Part shown: in pieces, positions 14,357-22,193 of the stretch
Layout of the letters: each line of letters opens with the position of its first letter
How positions within the stretch are numbered: the stretch's first letter is position 1
DNA from: Halorarius litoreus
GTDB taxonomy: Archaea > Halobacteriota > Halobacteria > Halobacteriales > Haloarculaceae
DNA length: 64,000 nt
Direction: 5' to 3'
Assembly (NCBI RefSeq): GCF_024362405.1
Contig: NZ_CP101454.1
Coordinates: 1,178,001 to 1,242,000, forward strand
The notes under the pieces: model-generated
Database searches by the model: none
What the model was told of the DNA's origin: nothing
What the model saw: the letters and a program-made list of their open reading frames with translations, nothing else
Made by a program: the position numbers and the translations under genes

Positions 14357-14510
14357 GCGGCACCACCGATTTCAGCTACGAGAATCGCATGAGGGCGCGA
14401 CCCACCGCTATGAGTCGTGTTCCACTCACGATTTTGCCCCGTCTGAGAACTGCGGAAATCGAAGTAGGGCGTGCGGTTGGCTGTCTGTCCGGAATCGACG
14501 GGAGAAGTAG

Positions 14511-14584
14511 TCCGCCCTCCCCGATTTGAACGGGGGACAAGTCGATCTACAGTCGACTGCTCTACCAGTCTGAGCTAAGGGCGG
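14511..14584 (-). tRNA. tRNA-Tyr (anticodon GTA)
   Basis: A 74-base cloverleaf. The acceptor stem is CCGCCCT/AGGGCGG with the archaeal C1-G72 pair of tRNA-Tyr. The D-arm is GCTC/GAGC, and the anticodon stem GTCGA/TCGAC has the loop CTGTAGA (anticodon at plus-strand 14548-14550). The T-arm is CCCCG/CGGGG with loop TTCAAAT, and the discriminator is A. CCA is not encoded. The 3' end faces the provirus, the usual orientation when a tRNA 3' end serves as attachment site. A second copy of the 3' end was looked for to the left within the window and not found. Confidence 0.95.
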
Positions 14585-14755
14585 GCTCGCACTCGAATCA
14601 AGTCGACTGTCGGACTTAACGGTTATCATCCCGACTCGTGGGACGGCGTGCGTCACACGCGGGAGACAGTGGGAGACACGGCACGCGTCCGACAGACACT
14701 CGTCAGACACGGCGGGAAGATTGAAATACTCGCGTTCGTAACCGGTAGCCGAGAG

Positions 14756-15301
14756 ATGAGTAAGATAACGTTCCGGGCGGACGACGACCTCATCCGCCAG
14801 CTCGAGGAGTTCGACGCCTCCAAGAGCGAGGTGATGCGGGAGGCCCTCCGGGAGTATCTCGGGGAGGCCGAGCCGACCGGGACGAGCGGCAGCGCGTCCA
14901 CGTCGACCCCGTCGGACGCGGAGACGCTCGACGACGTGCTCGCCGAGCGGATCGACCAGCTCATCGCAGAGCGCCTGGACCGCGCGTATGCACCGCGTAA
15001 ACCCCAGGATGTGAACGTTAACATCAGCCTAGACGCCGAATCGGGGAGCGCGTCCGTCACCCAGGAGGAGGAGCGTAAGACAGCCGACCCCGAGCGTGAA
15101 AACGCGTCGGACGCGGAGCCCCGCGCGTGTAAACAGTGTGGCGAGAACCTGGAGCCCTCTGCCGTTTACTGCGCCAACTGCGGGGAGAAAGCGTCCCACA
15201 GAGTGTTCTGCGAGTGCGGCGACGAGCTCCGCTCGGACTGGGGGTTCTGCCCCGGCTGCGGCCGTCGGACCCCCGCAGCGGACGTCCTGGGCGACACGTA
15301 A
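14756..15301 (+). CDS. cdrL: CdrL, RHH regulator of cell division with double zinc ribbon
   Basis: A 181-residue protein from ATG 14756. The frame is open further upstream, but the RHH domain begins right after this start. Residues 3-36 (ITFRADDDLIRQLEEFDASK, then EVMREALREYL) are a ribbon-helix-helix DNA-binding domain. An acidic linker follows, and the C-terminus has two zinc ribbons (CKQCG...YCANCG and CECGDEL...CPGCGRR). In Halobacterium and Haloferax this gene lies upstream of cdrS-ftsZ2 and is described as a regulator of that operon. The same order is seen here. The repeat array that begins at its stop codon is its probable binding region. Confidence 0.9.
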   Translation: MSKITFRADDDLIRQLEEFDASKSEVMREALREYLGEAEPTGTSGSASTSTPSDAETLDDVLAERIDQLIAERLDRAYAPRKPQDVNVNISLDAESGSASVTQEEERKTADPERENASDAEPRACKQCGENLEPSAVYCANCGEKASHRVFCECGDELRSDWGFCPGCGRRTPAADVLGDT

Positions 15302-15512
15302 GACGCCGTTTTCGACCGTTTCAGGCCCAGTAGGCACGTCTTACTGGATTCGTCTTACGCCGTATGCAAACCTTTATAATCCCCCGGTCTGTGAATACTT
15401 CTGCGTAAGACGGCCGTCTTACAGCACGGGTCAGACATAATACGACCCGACGCCTCCCGGCGTTTTCGTGCTGTAAGACGAGCATGCGGGTGTGCACCGC
15501 ACGCCGTCTTAC
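15298..15512. promoter_or_regulatory. cdrS-ftsZ2 promoter with seven GTAAGACG/CGTCTTAC sites
   Basis: The octamer GTAAGACG or its complement occurs at 15298-15305 (over the cdrL stop codon), 15337-15344, 15351-15358, 15405-15412, 15415-15422, 15473-15480 and 15505-15512. The pair at 15405-15422 is a perfect 18-bp palindrome. TATA-like boxes are TTTATAAT (15373-15380) and CATAATAC (15435-15442). The palindrome would cover the start point of the first promoter. RHH proteins bind such repeats as dimers, so CdrL, CdrS or both are the expected ligands. The sites are seen; the ligand is inference. Confidence 0.85.
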
Positions 15513-15538
15513 TCGAAAACCAACAGGGGAAATCAACA

Positions 15539-15715
15539 ATGGAGCGTGTGACACTACGGATTCCGAAGCAGCAGATCGAGGAAGTCGAGCGAATGGTCGA
15601 TACGGGAGAGTTCCCGAACCGGTCGGAGGCGATCCGGTCGGCCGTCCGCGAGATGATCAACGAACAGAGTGAGGGGCGCGACCACGAGAAGCGCCGCCCG
15701 TGGGCGAAGGTCTAA
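15539..15715 (+). CDS. cdrS: CdrS, short RHH cell-division regulator
   Basis: A 58-residue ribbon-helix-helix protein: [20 protein letters not shown], then [16 protein letters not shown] and a basic tail. It ends three bases before ftsZ2, so the two genes form an operon. CdrS in Halobacterium salinarum and Haloferax volcanii is an essential or near-essential transcription factor that controls ftsZ2 and other division genes. The size and position here match. It is too short for most gene finders and easily missed. Confidence 0.93.
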   Translation: MERVTLRIPKQQIEEVERMVDTGEFPNRSEAIRSAVREMINEQSEGRDHEKRRPWAKV

Positions 15716-15718
15716 GCG

Positions 15719-16918
15719 ATGCAGGACCTCGTCAACTCCGCACTCGAAAACGCGGAGAAAGAAAAACGCGACCTCGAAGAGTCGACCGGCGACGCCGGTG
15801 AGTTCGGCGATCCGCGGATCGCCATCATCGGCTGTGGTGGTGCCGGCAACAACACCGTCAACCGCCTGTACAACATCGGCGTCGACGGTGCCGACACCAT
15901 CGCCATCAACACCGACAAACAGCACCTGCAGATGATCGAGGCGGACACCAAGATCCTCGTCGGCAAGTCCCTCACGCAGGGGCTCGGCGCGGGTGGTGAC
16001 CCCTCGATGGGCGAGCGCGCCACGGAGATGGCGCAGGGTACCATCAAGGAGGTCCTCGGCGACGCCGACCTCGTGTTCGTCACCGCCGGCATGGGTGGCG
16101 GGACGGGCACCGGCGCCGCGCCGGTCGTCTCGAAGATCGCCAAGGAGCAGGGCGCCATCGTCGTGGGCATGGTCTCGACGCCGTTCAACGTCGAGCGCGC
16201 CCGGACGGTGAAGGCCGAAGAGGGCCTCGAGAAGCTCCGCAACGAAGCGGACTCGATCATCGTCCTCGACAACAATCGACTGCTGGACTACGTCCCCAAC
16301 CTGCCCATCGGCAAGGCGTTCTCGGTCATGGACCAGATCATCGCCGAGACCGTCAAGGGCATCTCCGAGACCATCACCCAGCCGTCGCTCATCAACCTCG
16401 ACTACGCCGACATGACCTCTATCATGGGGCAGGGCGGCGTCGCGGTGATGCTCGTCGGCGAGACCCAGGACAAGAACAAGACGCAGGAGGTGGTGAAGGA
16501 CGCGATGAACCACCCGCTGCTCGACGTCGACTACCGCGGTGCGACCGGTGGCCTCGTCCACATCACCGGCGGCCCCGACCTCACGCTGAAAGAGGCCGAG
16601 GGCATCGCCCAGAACATCACGGAGCGCCTCGAGGCCTCCGCGAACGTCATCTGGGGCGCGCGCATCCAGGACGAGTACAAGGGCAAGGTGCGGGTCATGG
16701 CCATCATGACCGGCGTCCAGTCCGCCCAGATCCTCGGCCCGACGACCCAGAAGCAGGCCGACGCCGCGCGACAGGCGAACCCGGACCAGTTCGAGACCGA
16801 GGAGTTCCAGGGATCGAAGACCCACGGCACGAGCGACTCGGGGAGCTACTCCACCGGCCAGACGGACGGTGGCCGCTCCTCGCTCGAGAAGAACAACGGC
16901 CTCGACGTTATCCGATAG
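15719..16918 (+). CDS. ftsZ2: Cell division protein FtsZ2
   Basis: A 399-residue tubulin-like GTPase. Visible motifs are GCGGAGNN (38-45), the tubulin signature [12 protein letters not shown] (124-135) and the T7 synergy loop NLDYAD (226-231) with the catalytic aspartates. It has the haloarchaeal FtsZ2 N-terminal extension (charged residues 1-30) and a C-terminal tail. FtsZ2 assembles with FtsZ1 at midcell and is needed for constriction in Haloferax. It follows cdrS in the usual archaeal operon, so its expression is set by the repeat array upstream. Confidence 0.96.
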   Translation: MQDLVNSALENAEKEKRDLEESTGDAGEFGDPRIAIIGCGGAGNNTVNRLYNIGVDGADTIAINTDKQHLQMIEADTKILVGKSLTQGLGAGGDPSMGERATEMAQGTIKEVLGDADLVFVTAGMGGGTGTGAAPVVSKIAKEQGAIVVGMVSTPFNVERARTVKAEEGLEKLRNEADSIIVLDNNRLLDYVPNLPIGKAFSVMDQIIAETVKGISETITQPSLINLDYADMTSIMGQGGVAVMLVGETQDKNKTQEVVKDAMNHPLLDVDYRGATGGLVHITGGPDLTLKEAEGIAQNITERLEASANVIWGARIQDEYKGKVRVMAIMTGVQSAQILGPTTQKQADAARQANPDQFETEEFQGSKTHGTSDSGSYSTGQTDGGRSSLEKNNGLDVIR

Positions 16919-16933
16919 GTCAGAAATCGTATC

Positions 16934-16964
16934 ATTCTTTTTATCGTGTCGTATTGTGTTTTTA
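16934..16964 (+). terminator. T-tract terminator of cdrS-ftsZ2
   Basis: Two T-runs (TTCTTTTT at about 16936-16943 and TGTTTTTA at about 16957-16964) follow the ftsZ2 stop within 50 bases, the typical form of an archaeal intrinsic terminator. A perfect 9-bp inverted repeat GCGTCAGCC/GGCTGACGC follows at 17001-17044, separating it from the convergent gene. Confidence 0.55.
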
Positions 16965-17113
16965 GCGTGAGCTGTCTTACTATCTAATCTGATACATTGG
17001 GCGTCAGCCAGCCGTGCGCCACGTGTAATACACGCGGCTGACGCTCGGCTGACAGTCGTGAGCGGGTCACGGACACAACGCAGCAACAGCACGTCCAGTG
17101 GCGGCGAGCCGCG

Positions 17114-17587
17114 TCAGCGATACGGGCGCGGGTCGGGGAGGAGCGTCGCGGCGAGTCGAGGGAGCGCCGCGACGGCGACGGTGCCGAGGCCGGCGAGCAG
17201 GACGACGACCACGGCCAGGCCGACCAGGCCGCCGATGGCCCCGGCGACGAACCCACCGACGACACCCAGGAGGAGCATCGTCAGGCTGTAGTAGAGCACG
17301 CGGAACACGACCGTCGAGACGCGCCAGTTCGGCCATGGGGGGTCGGCGTCGACCCATCGGCTTCGCGCGGTGACCCCGACGGTGACGACGAGGAGACTGA
17401 CGAGCGCGGCGAACGAGACGTCGGCCGGCCGGTAGCCGCTGTTGACGAGCACGACGAGTCCGGGCAGCGAGAGGAACAGGACCTCTGCGCCGCCCGAGGA
17501 GAGGTCGTCCACCCGCTGCCACAGGCCGGTGGGCTCGTCGCGCGGTCGGAGTTCCCGCTCGTCGTGGTTCGGCGACGGTCCGTGCAC
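17114..17587 (-). CDS. Conserved haloarchaeal membrane protein
   Basis: A 157-residue protein with a hydrophilic N-terminal 30 residues and four hydrophobic segments (about residues 32-50, 56-74, 92-112 and 114-142, the last Gly/Ala/Val-rich). There is no signal cleavage site and no catalytic motif. It is convergent with ftsZ2 and lies 45 bases downstream of ncsA on the same strand, so they may be cotranscribed. Function unknown. Confidence 0.75.
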   Translation of the reverse strand: MHGPSPNHDERELRPRDEPTGLWQRVDDLSSGGAEVLFLSLPGLVVLVNSGYRPADVSFAALVSLLVVTVGVTARSRWVDADPPWPNWRVSTVVFRVLYYSLTMLLLGVVGGFVAGAIGGLVGLAVVVVLLAGLGTVAVAALPRLAATLLPDPRPYR

Positions 17588-17632
17588 ACTCCGAGATAGG
17601 GACGACGGGGTGAAAAACGGGTAGGACGCCGA

Positions 17633-18604
17633 TCAGTCAGCGAGTTCGCCACCGACCGCATCCACGAGGTAGCACTTCCGGCAGACCTCGCGGTTCGTGG
17701 GCGCCCCACACCGGTCACACTCGCCGAGGTCGGGCCCACCTTCCCGGAACTGCTCGCTCGCCACCCGCGCCAGTTCCTCGTAGCCGGCCATAATGGAGTG
17801 GCGCGTCCCGGGATGGTTCTCCTCGAGTTTGAGGAGCAGTTCCTGAATCTCCCCACGGTAGGCCTCGCTCGCGTGGGGGCACTCGGTGATATGCGCGGGG
17901 AGGTCCTCGAGGTGCGCGTACAGCGCGACCTCCTTCTCGGGGACGTCGCGGAGTGGTTTCGCACGGGGGACGAACGTCTCCTGGTCGCTTCGGTCCTCGA
18001 ACGCGCCGAGCGACGCGTCGAAATGTTTCGCGACCTGGTTTACGTCACCTTCGAGGAAGTTCATCAGCGCGGTCTGCGCCTCGTCGTCGAGGTTGTGCCC
18101 CGTGAGCATCTTGTCCGCACCCAGTTCCGCGGCGTAGCGCTCGAGGAGGTCGCGCCGGAACACCCCGCAGTACGCACAGGGAGCCATCTCCTCGGGGTCG
18201 TCCTCGACGACCTCGTCCATCCGCACCCCGAACTCCTCCTCGTAGGTGACGAGTTCGTGGCGGATGCCGAGGGTCTCGGCGAGTTCGACACACGCCTCGA
18301 CGCTCGCGTCGCGGTAGCCCTCGATGCCCTCGTGGATGGTGAGTGCGACGAGTTCGATGCGTGGGTCCTGCTCGAAGACGTCGTACAGAATCTGCGTGAG
18401 GACGACGCTGTCCTTCCCGCCCGAGAGCCCGATGACCCACGTGTCCGGGTCGTCGGGGGTGGCGTCCTCGGGGACGAGCCCGTCCTCGCGGATGCGGCGC
18501 CGGACCCGCTTCTCCACCGAGCGGGTGAAACAGCTCCCGCACATGTGGAGCCCGGAGTAGGCGGCGTGCATCACCGCCTCGTCGCCGCACTTGTCGCAGT
18601 CCAT
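17633..18604 (-). CDS. ncsA: tRNA 2-thiolation protein NcsA (TtuA/Ncs6 family)
   Basis: A 323-residue adenylating sulfurtransferase from ATG 18604. It begins with a CxxC pair (C3/C6), has a second (C22/C25), the PP-loop SGGKDS at 61-66, and the cysteines C143, C146 (PCAYCG) and C242 (ECPHA) that hold an iron-sulfur cluster in TtuA and NcsA. A C-terminal zinc knuckle CDRCG...CRKC follows. The enzyme activates uridine 34 or 54 of tRNA with ATP and adds sulfur supplied by a ubiquitin-like SAMP protein. The extra open frame before ATG 18604 is not coding. Confidence 0.92.
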   Translation of the reverse strand: MDCDKCGDEAVMHAAYSGLHMCGSCFTRSVEKRVRRRIREDGLVPEDATPDDPDTWVIGLSGGKDSVVLTQILYDVFEQDPRIELVALTIHEGIEGYRDASVEACVELAETLGIRHELVTYEEEFGVRMDEVVEDDPEEMAPCAYCGVFRRDLLERYAAELGADKMLTGHNLDDEAQTALMNFLEGDVNQVAKHFDASLGAFEDRSDQETFVPRAKPLRDVPEKEVALYAHLEDLPAHITECPHASEAYRGEIQELLLKLEENHPGTRHSIMAGYEELARVASEQFREGGPDLGECDRCGAPTNREVCRKCYLVDAVGGELAD

Positions 18605-18709
18605 ACCTCCGGGTGTGGGCCCCGCGGGGAAAACTCGCTCGCTACTCCATCGAGCCGTAGACGACACCGTCCCGGAACGCTTCTTATCTGGGGTCGAGAC
18701 TGCCAGTCC

Positions 18710-19174
18710 ATGTTCGACCGACTCCGCCGGCTCTACGTCCGGCTCTGGCGCGCCGGGTTCAACCTCTTTCCCGCCTATCGTGGCACGGGCGGGCGCGTCA
18801 CCCACATCGAACCGAACTGGTCGCGCATCGAGGTGGAGCTCCCGCTGAACTGGCGCACCCGCAACTACGTCGGGACCATCTTCGGCGGCTCGATGTACGG
18901 CTGTGTCGACCCCCTCTACATGCTGATGCTCATCAAGCGGCTCGGCGACGGCTACACGGTGTGGGACAAGGCTGCGGCGATTCGGTTCAGGAAACCCGGC
19001 GAGGAGACGCTGTACGCCACCTTCGAGTTGCCCGACGCGGAAGTGCGAGCGATTCGGGAGGAGCTGGAGCCGGGCGAGTCGCTCGACCGCGAGTACGAGG
19101 TCGACCTCGTGGACGAGGACGGCGTCGTCCACGCCGAAGTCGAGAAGACGCTGTACGTCCGCCGCGACGAGTGA
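18710..19174 (+). CDS. DUF4442 hot-dog fold protein
   Basis: A 154-residue protein of the DUF4442 family, thioesterase-like hot-dog proteins related to PaaI. The core NYVGTIFGGSMYGCVDPLYM has the helix entry of the fold, and KAAAIRFRKPGEETLYATFEL forms the strand region. The catalytic residues of true acyl-CoA thioesterases are not evident, so substrate and activity are open. It is divergent from ncsA (105 bp between starts) and followed by the next gene after 31 bases. Confidence 0.85.
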   Translation: MFDRLRRLYVRLWRAGFNLFPAYRGTGGRVTHIEPNWSRIEVELPLNWRTRNYVGTIFGGSMYGCVDPLYMLMLIKRLGDGYTVWDKAAAIRFRKPGEETLYATFELPDAEVRAIREELEPGESLDREYEVDLVDEDGVVHAEVEKTLYVRRDE

Positions 19175-19205
19175 GCTTTTCCCTACTGCCTCCCAACCCT
19201 CGTCA

Positions 19206-19874
19206 ATGACCGAGGGGCTTGCCCGGGACCGTGCGGTCGAGCGCGTCGAGGAGATCGTCGAGACCGTCGAGACGGAGCCGATGCCTGTCCCCGTTCGCGA
19301 GGTGTGGGTGTACGGCGACATCGCCCTCGGCGTCGACCCGGTGCCGCGCGTGAACGTCTACGTCACGAAGGACCTGCTGTTCAAGGACGCCCCCGACCGC
19401 GAAGCCGAGTTCGAGGAATCGCACGGCATCAAGGGCGTCGGTAAGACCGTCGCGGCGGCGTGGGCCGACGAGCACCCCGAGTTCCTGCGCGCGAACCGCA
19501 ACGGCCACGCCGCCCCCGAGAAGTGTCTCGCCGCCCACCTCCTCCGCGACGACGAACCCATCCACCTCGAAGTGTGCAACACCGGCTTCGAGAACAACGT
19601 CACTCAGCGACTGAAGGGAGCCATCGCCCGCGAGGACTACACCCAGATTCTCGACCCCCGCGGCGCCCTGCTGTGGGCGGACACCGAAGACGGCGGCCAG
19701 CGCAGCGAAGACGCCATGCAGAAGCTCCGGGACAACGAGTTCGTCTTCCCCACGCTGTCCGCGTCGCTGGAGATGCTGGGGATGGACGAGGAGGAGGCGA
19801 CGGTCGCCGCCGAGGCGGTCCACGAGTACCGTGCCGCACAGACGGGCGCGACCGTTCGCGGCGACGTGGTCTGA
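19206..19874 (+). CDS. Conserved haloarchaeal protein of unknown function (222 aa)
   Basis: A 222-residue acidic soluble protein. The N-terminus (VEEIVETVETEPMPVPVREV, then WVYGDIALGVDPVPRVNVYV) resembles the start of a nucleotidyltransferase or other alpha/beta fold, but no catalytic motif is complete. It is probably one of the domain-of-unknown-function families restricted to Halobacteria. It sits 31 bases after the hot-dog gene, so the two may be an operon. I do not assign a function. Confidence 0.8.
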   Translation: MTEGLARDRAVERVEEIVETVETEPMPVPVREVWVYGDIALGVDPVPRVNVYVTKDLLFKDAPDREAEFEESHGIKGVGKTVAAAWADEHPEFLRANRNGHAAPEKCLAAHLLRDDEPIHLEVCNTGFENNVTQRLKGAIAREDYTQILDPRGALLWADTEDGGQRSEDAMQKLRDNEFVFPTLSASLEMLGMDEEEATVAAEAVHEYRAAQTGATVRGDVV

Positions 19875-20141
19875 GACGAGTCACAGGGCGGGAGGACAGA
19901 AAGCGCGTCGCGGGAACAGGTGAGCGCGACGGTCCGAGCGCCCGAGTCAGGGGCCTCGTCGTCGCGCGCCGTCGAGGTGGGTGCCAGACCCCGAGGGCAG
20001 AGAGCCGAGGCCGGCAACCGGGACGGAGAGAGTCACCGCGGTGCCAGCGGTGATGCAGCGGGCTGCCAGCCTCGACCGTGAGGTGGTGAGCGCCCTACTA
20101 AGCCGTTCTCCGAACTCTCACCCAAATTCATTCACGTCGGC

Positions 20142-20438
20142 TCAGTCGAGCGAGACGTACGTGAGGAACGCCAGCGCGAGGAACTGGAACGCGCGCATCG
20201 CGACGACCGCCGTCTGGACGGTCGAGCCCATCCCGTAGAGCGCCTCGGCGCTGAAGAAGAAGTAGACGGCGAGGGCGTTCTCGACGAGGAGCGCGAGCGC
20301 GAACGCGACGAGCCCGAGCGTCAGCCGGGAGCCGAACGTCCGATAGTTCCGAAACCAGACGCTCACGAGGACGACGAGCAGGAGCCCGTTGAGTCCCGAG
20401 AGGACGGTCGCGGCCAGCTGTGTGGTTCCCATCGCCAT
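20142..20438 (-). CDS. Small membrane protein paired with a winged-helix regulator
   Basis: A 98-residue protein with three hydrophobic helices (about residues 9-29, 38-63 and 72-95). It starts two bases after the stop of the winged-helix gene upstream, so the two are one operon. Pairs of an ArsR-like regulator and a three-helix membrane protein recur in haloarchaea, where the membrane protein is assumed to sense or signal. That assumption is untested. Confidence 0.8.
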   Translation of the reverse strand: MAMGTTQLAATVLSGLNGLLLVVLVSVWFRNYRTFGSRLTLGLVAFALALLVENALAVYFFFSAEALYGMGSTVQTAVVAMRAFQFLALAFLTYVSLD

Positions 20439-20440
20439 GG

Positions 20441-20713
20441 TCAGATGTTGTCGGTGATACGTTCGAACGCCTCGCGGTGGCGTTCGAACCGGTCGGTCAG
20501 GAAGTAGAGCTTCCCGTAGTCGGCGCCGCCGGTCTCGACGACGTCGTGGTCAAGTAGCATATCCAGGTGGTGTCGTACGGTGTTGTAGTCCACGTCCAGT
20601 GCCTCTGCGAGTTGGTTGGCGTTGCGGGGACGCTCGTCCAACAGCCGGATGATGCGCGCGCGGTTCACTCCGCCGCGCGTCCCGGCCAGTAGATACCACA
20701 ACGCCTTCTCCAT
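20441..20713 (-). CDS. Winged-helix (ArsR-like) transcriptional regulator
   Basis: A 90-residue winged helix. RARIIRLLDERPRNANQLAEAL is helix-turn, LDVDYNTVRHHLDMLLDHDVV is the recognition helix, and ETGGADYGKLYFLT is the wing. No metal-binding cysteines are present. It is the first gene of an operon with the three-helix membrane protein at 20142-20438. It probably represses its own operon; the target is unknown. Confidence 0.88.
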   Translation of the reverse strand: MEKALWYLLAGTRGGVNRARIIRLLDERPRNANQLAEALDVDYNTVRHHLDMLLDHDVVETGGADYGKLYFLTDRFERHREAFERITDNI

Positions 20714-21043
20714 TTGTGCGGGTGTTAGGTCGACGGGCGCCTACAAAGTGGTTCGCCCGAGAGGGCAGCGGTCAGCGGGTGGTTCGTCTGCGGTGTCGCC
20801 CGAGTCGTAGTGGGCGACACGGAGATAAGACGGTTTTTCAAACAGCGGTCGGAGTCCCTCCGAACTGTGTCTAGAATTCGGCGCTCGCGTCCGGGGGCTC
20901 GTTACTCCCCGACGCCGTCCGTACGGCTCGCGACGCTCGCCGTTCGATTGTTGGAGACGCTCCCCCTGGTCGCGTCCCCCTACGTCTCGCGGGTCGCTTC
21001 GCTCCCCGCTCGACTGACGGTGGTCTCGCTCCGCTCGACCACC
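20714..21043. other. Intergenic stretch without a recognisable gene
   Basis: 330 bases between the winged-helix gene and the aminopeptidase 3' end. The right part is a low-complexity run of CTCGC/GCGAG-type words, the filler common between haloarchaeal genes. Its left end, next to the winged-helix start at 20713, probably holds that gene's promoter. I see no RNA gene, convincing small frame or repeat. Confidence 0.6.
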
Positions 21044-22135
21044 CTACTCCCCGAACCCGTCTTCGAACACGAACGTCCCGTTCCGCTGGACGACCTCGCC
21101 GTCCACCTCGATGAACGAGTCCTCGCTCATGTCCACGATCATGTCCGTGTGCACGGCAGAGTCGTTCCGCTCGTTCTCCTCGCCCACCGTGTCCTCGTAG
21201 GCCATCCCGATGGCCATGTGGACGGTGTCGCCCATCTTCTCGTCGAACAGCATGTTGTACGTGAACCGGTCGATGTCACGGTTCATCCCGATACCGAGTT
21301 CGCCGAGGTAGCGCGACCCCTCGTCGGTGTCGAGCAGCGCGGTCAGCACCTCCTCGTTCTTTTCAGCCGAGTGTTCGACGACCGTCCCGCCCTCGAAGAC
21401 GAGGCGCGCACCGTTCACCTCGCGGCCCTGCGCCATCACGGGCTTGTCGAACAGCACCTCACCCTCGACGGTCTCGTGGACCGGCGCGGTGAACACCTCC
21501 CCGCCGGGCATGTTGTGCTCGCCGTAGTCGTTCTTCACGATGTTGCCGGCGATGCTCATCGTCACGTCCGTGGTGTCGCCCGACTTGATGCGGACCTCGT
21601 CAGCGTCTTCGAGGATGTCGACGAGCTGTTGCTGGTGTTCCTTCACCGCGTCCCAGTCCTTGTTGACGGCGCTCCAGACGAAGTCCTCGTACGCCGCGGT
21701 GGACATCTCGGCTTTCTGGGCACCCGAGGGCGTCGGGAACTGCGTGGCGTTCCAGCGCTTCTCGAGATACTCCTTCTGGAGCGGCTTGTTCTCTGCGGAC
21801 TGTTTCTGATTCTTCGCGGGCGGGATGTCGCTCGATTCGGTCATGTTCTCCTGCCCGCGGATGCTGATGAACACGTCGGCCTGCTCGACTTCGGCCAGGA
21901 ACATCTCGTTGAGCGCGATGTCCTCCTCGTCGATGGCGCACATGTAGGCACGACGGGCGCGCTCGCTCTGCATCGCGGTCGAGGTGACGGCACCACGCTC
22001 ACCGCACAGTTCGGAGATAGCGATGACGAGATCCTCGGCCGCCGGCTGCGCCTTGATGATGACGTTGTCGCCCTGCTCGATCTTCGTGCTGTGGTCGACG
22101 ACGACCTCTGCCTGCTCACGGATTCGGGGGTCCAT
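21044..22135 (-). CDS. M29-family aminopeptidase (AmpS/aminopeptidase T type)
   Basis: A 363-residue metallopeptidase from ATG 22135; an in-frame ATG at 22159 would add eight residues. The N-terminal domain (DPRIREQAEVVVDHSTKIEQ) and the C-terminal metal-binding segment with ARLVFEGGTVVEHSAEKNEE, NRDIDRFTYNMLFDEKMG, VHMAIGMAYEDT and HTDMIVDM are typical of the M29 thermophilic aminopeptidase family, which uses two metal ions held by Glu, His and Asp. It removes N-terminal residues from peptides in the cytosol. Standalone gene. Confidence 0.9.
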   Translation of the reverse strand: MDPRIREQAEVVVDHSTKIEQGDNVIIKAQPAAEDLVIAISELCGERGAVTSTAMQSERARRAYMCAIDEEDIALNEMFLAEVEQADVFISIRGQENMTESSDIPPAKNQKQSAENKPLQKEYLEKRWNATQFPTPSGAQKAEMSTAAYEDFVWSAVNKDWDAVKEHQQQLVDILEDADEVRIKSGDTTDVTMSIAGNIVKNDYGEHNMPGGEVFTAPVHETVEGEVLFDKPVMAQGREVNGARLVFEGGTVVEHSAEKNEEVLTALLDTDEGSRYLGELGIGMNRDIDRFTYNMLFDEKMGDTVHMAIGMAYEDTVGEENERNDSAVHTDMIVDMSEDSFIEVDGEVVQRNGTFVFEDGFGE

Positions 22136-22193
22136 AGCACGTGTCGGGCCACCGGTCACTTAACGTTCTGCCGAACGGGGTTTCTGTTTGGAG

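Larger units (their letters stand above)
2542..14510. mobile_element. SH1-like (Halopanivirales-type) provirus, core region
   Basis: A block of mostly minus-strand genes, many with ATGA or GTGA overlaps. It carries in order a zinc ribbon, a SWIM-like protein, an RHH regulator, several unknowns, a HerA/FtsK-type packaging ATPase, two capsid-sized soluble proteins, a membrane protein, a second unknown, a Kelch-like protein, and five small membrane or acidic proteins. ATPase followed by VP7- and VP4-sized genes and then membrane and spike genes is the known order in SH1, PH1, HHIV-2 and SNJ1. The right border is taken as the 3' end of tRNA-Tyr. The left border is uncertain: the gene block ends at 2,542, but the integrase lies at 316-912 and no copy of the tRNA end is seen to the left, so the element may run out of the window. 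No replication protein is recognised. Confidence 0.8.

Noticed and set aside
15554..17092. A 512-codon minus-strand frame opposite cdrS and ftsZ2
   Set aside because: ftsZ2 and cdrS are certain on the plus strand; the opposite frame is Arg/Leu/Asp-rich shadow.
20714..21043. Possible decayed gene in the 330-bp gap
   Set aside because: The stretch is repetitive CTCGC/GCGAG filler in all frames, without residues of a known family.
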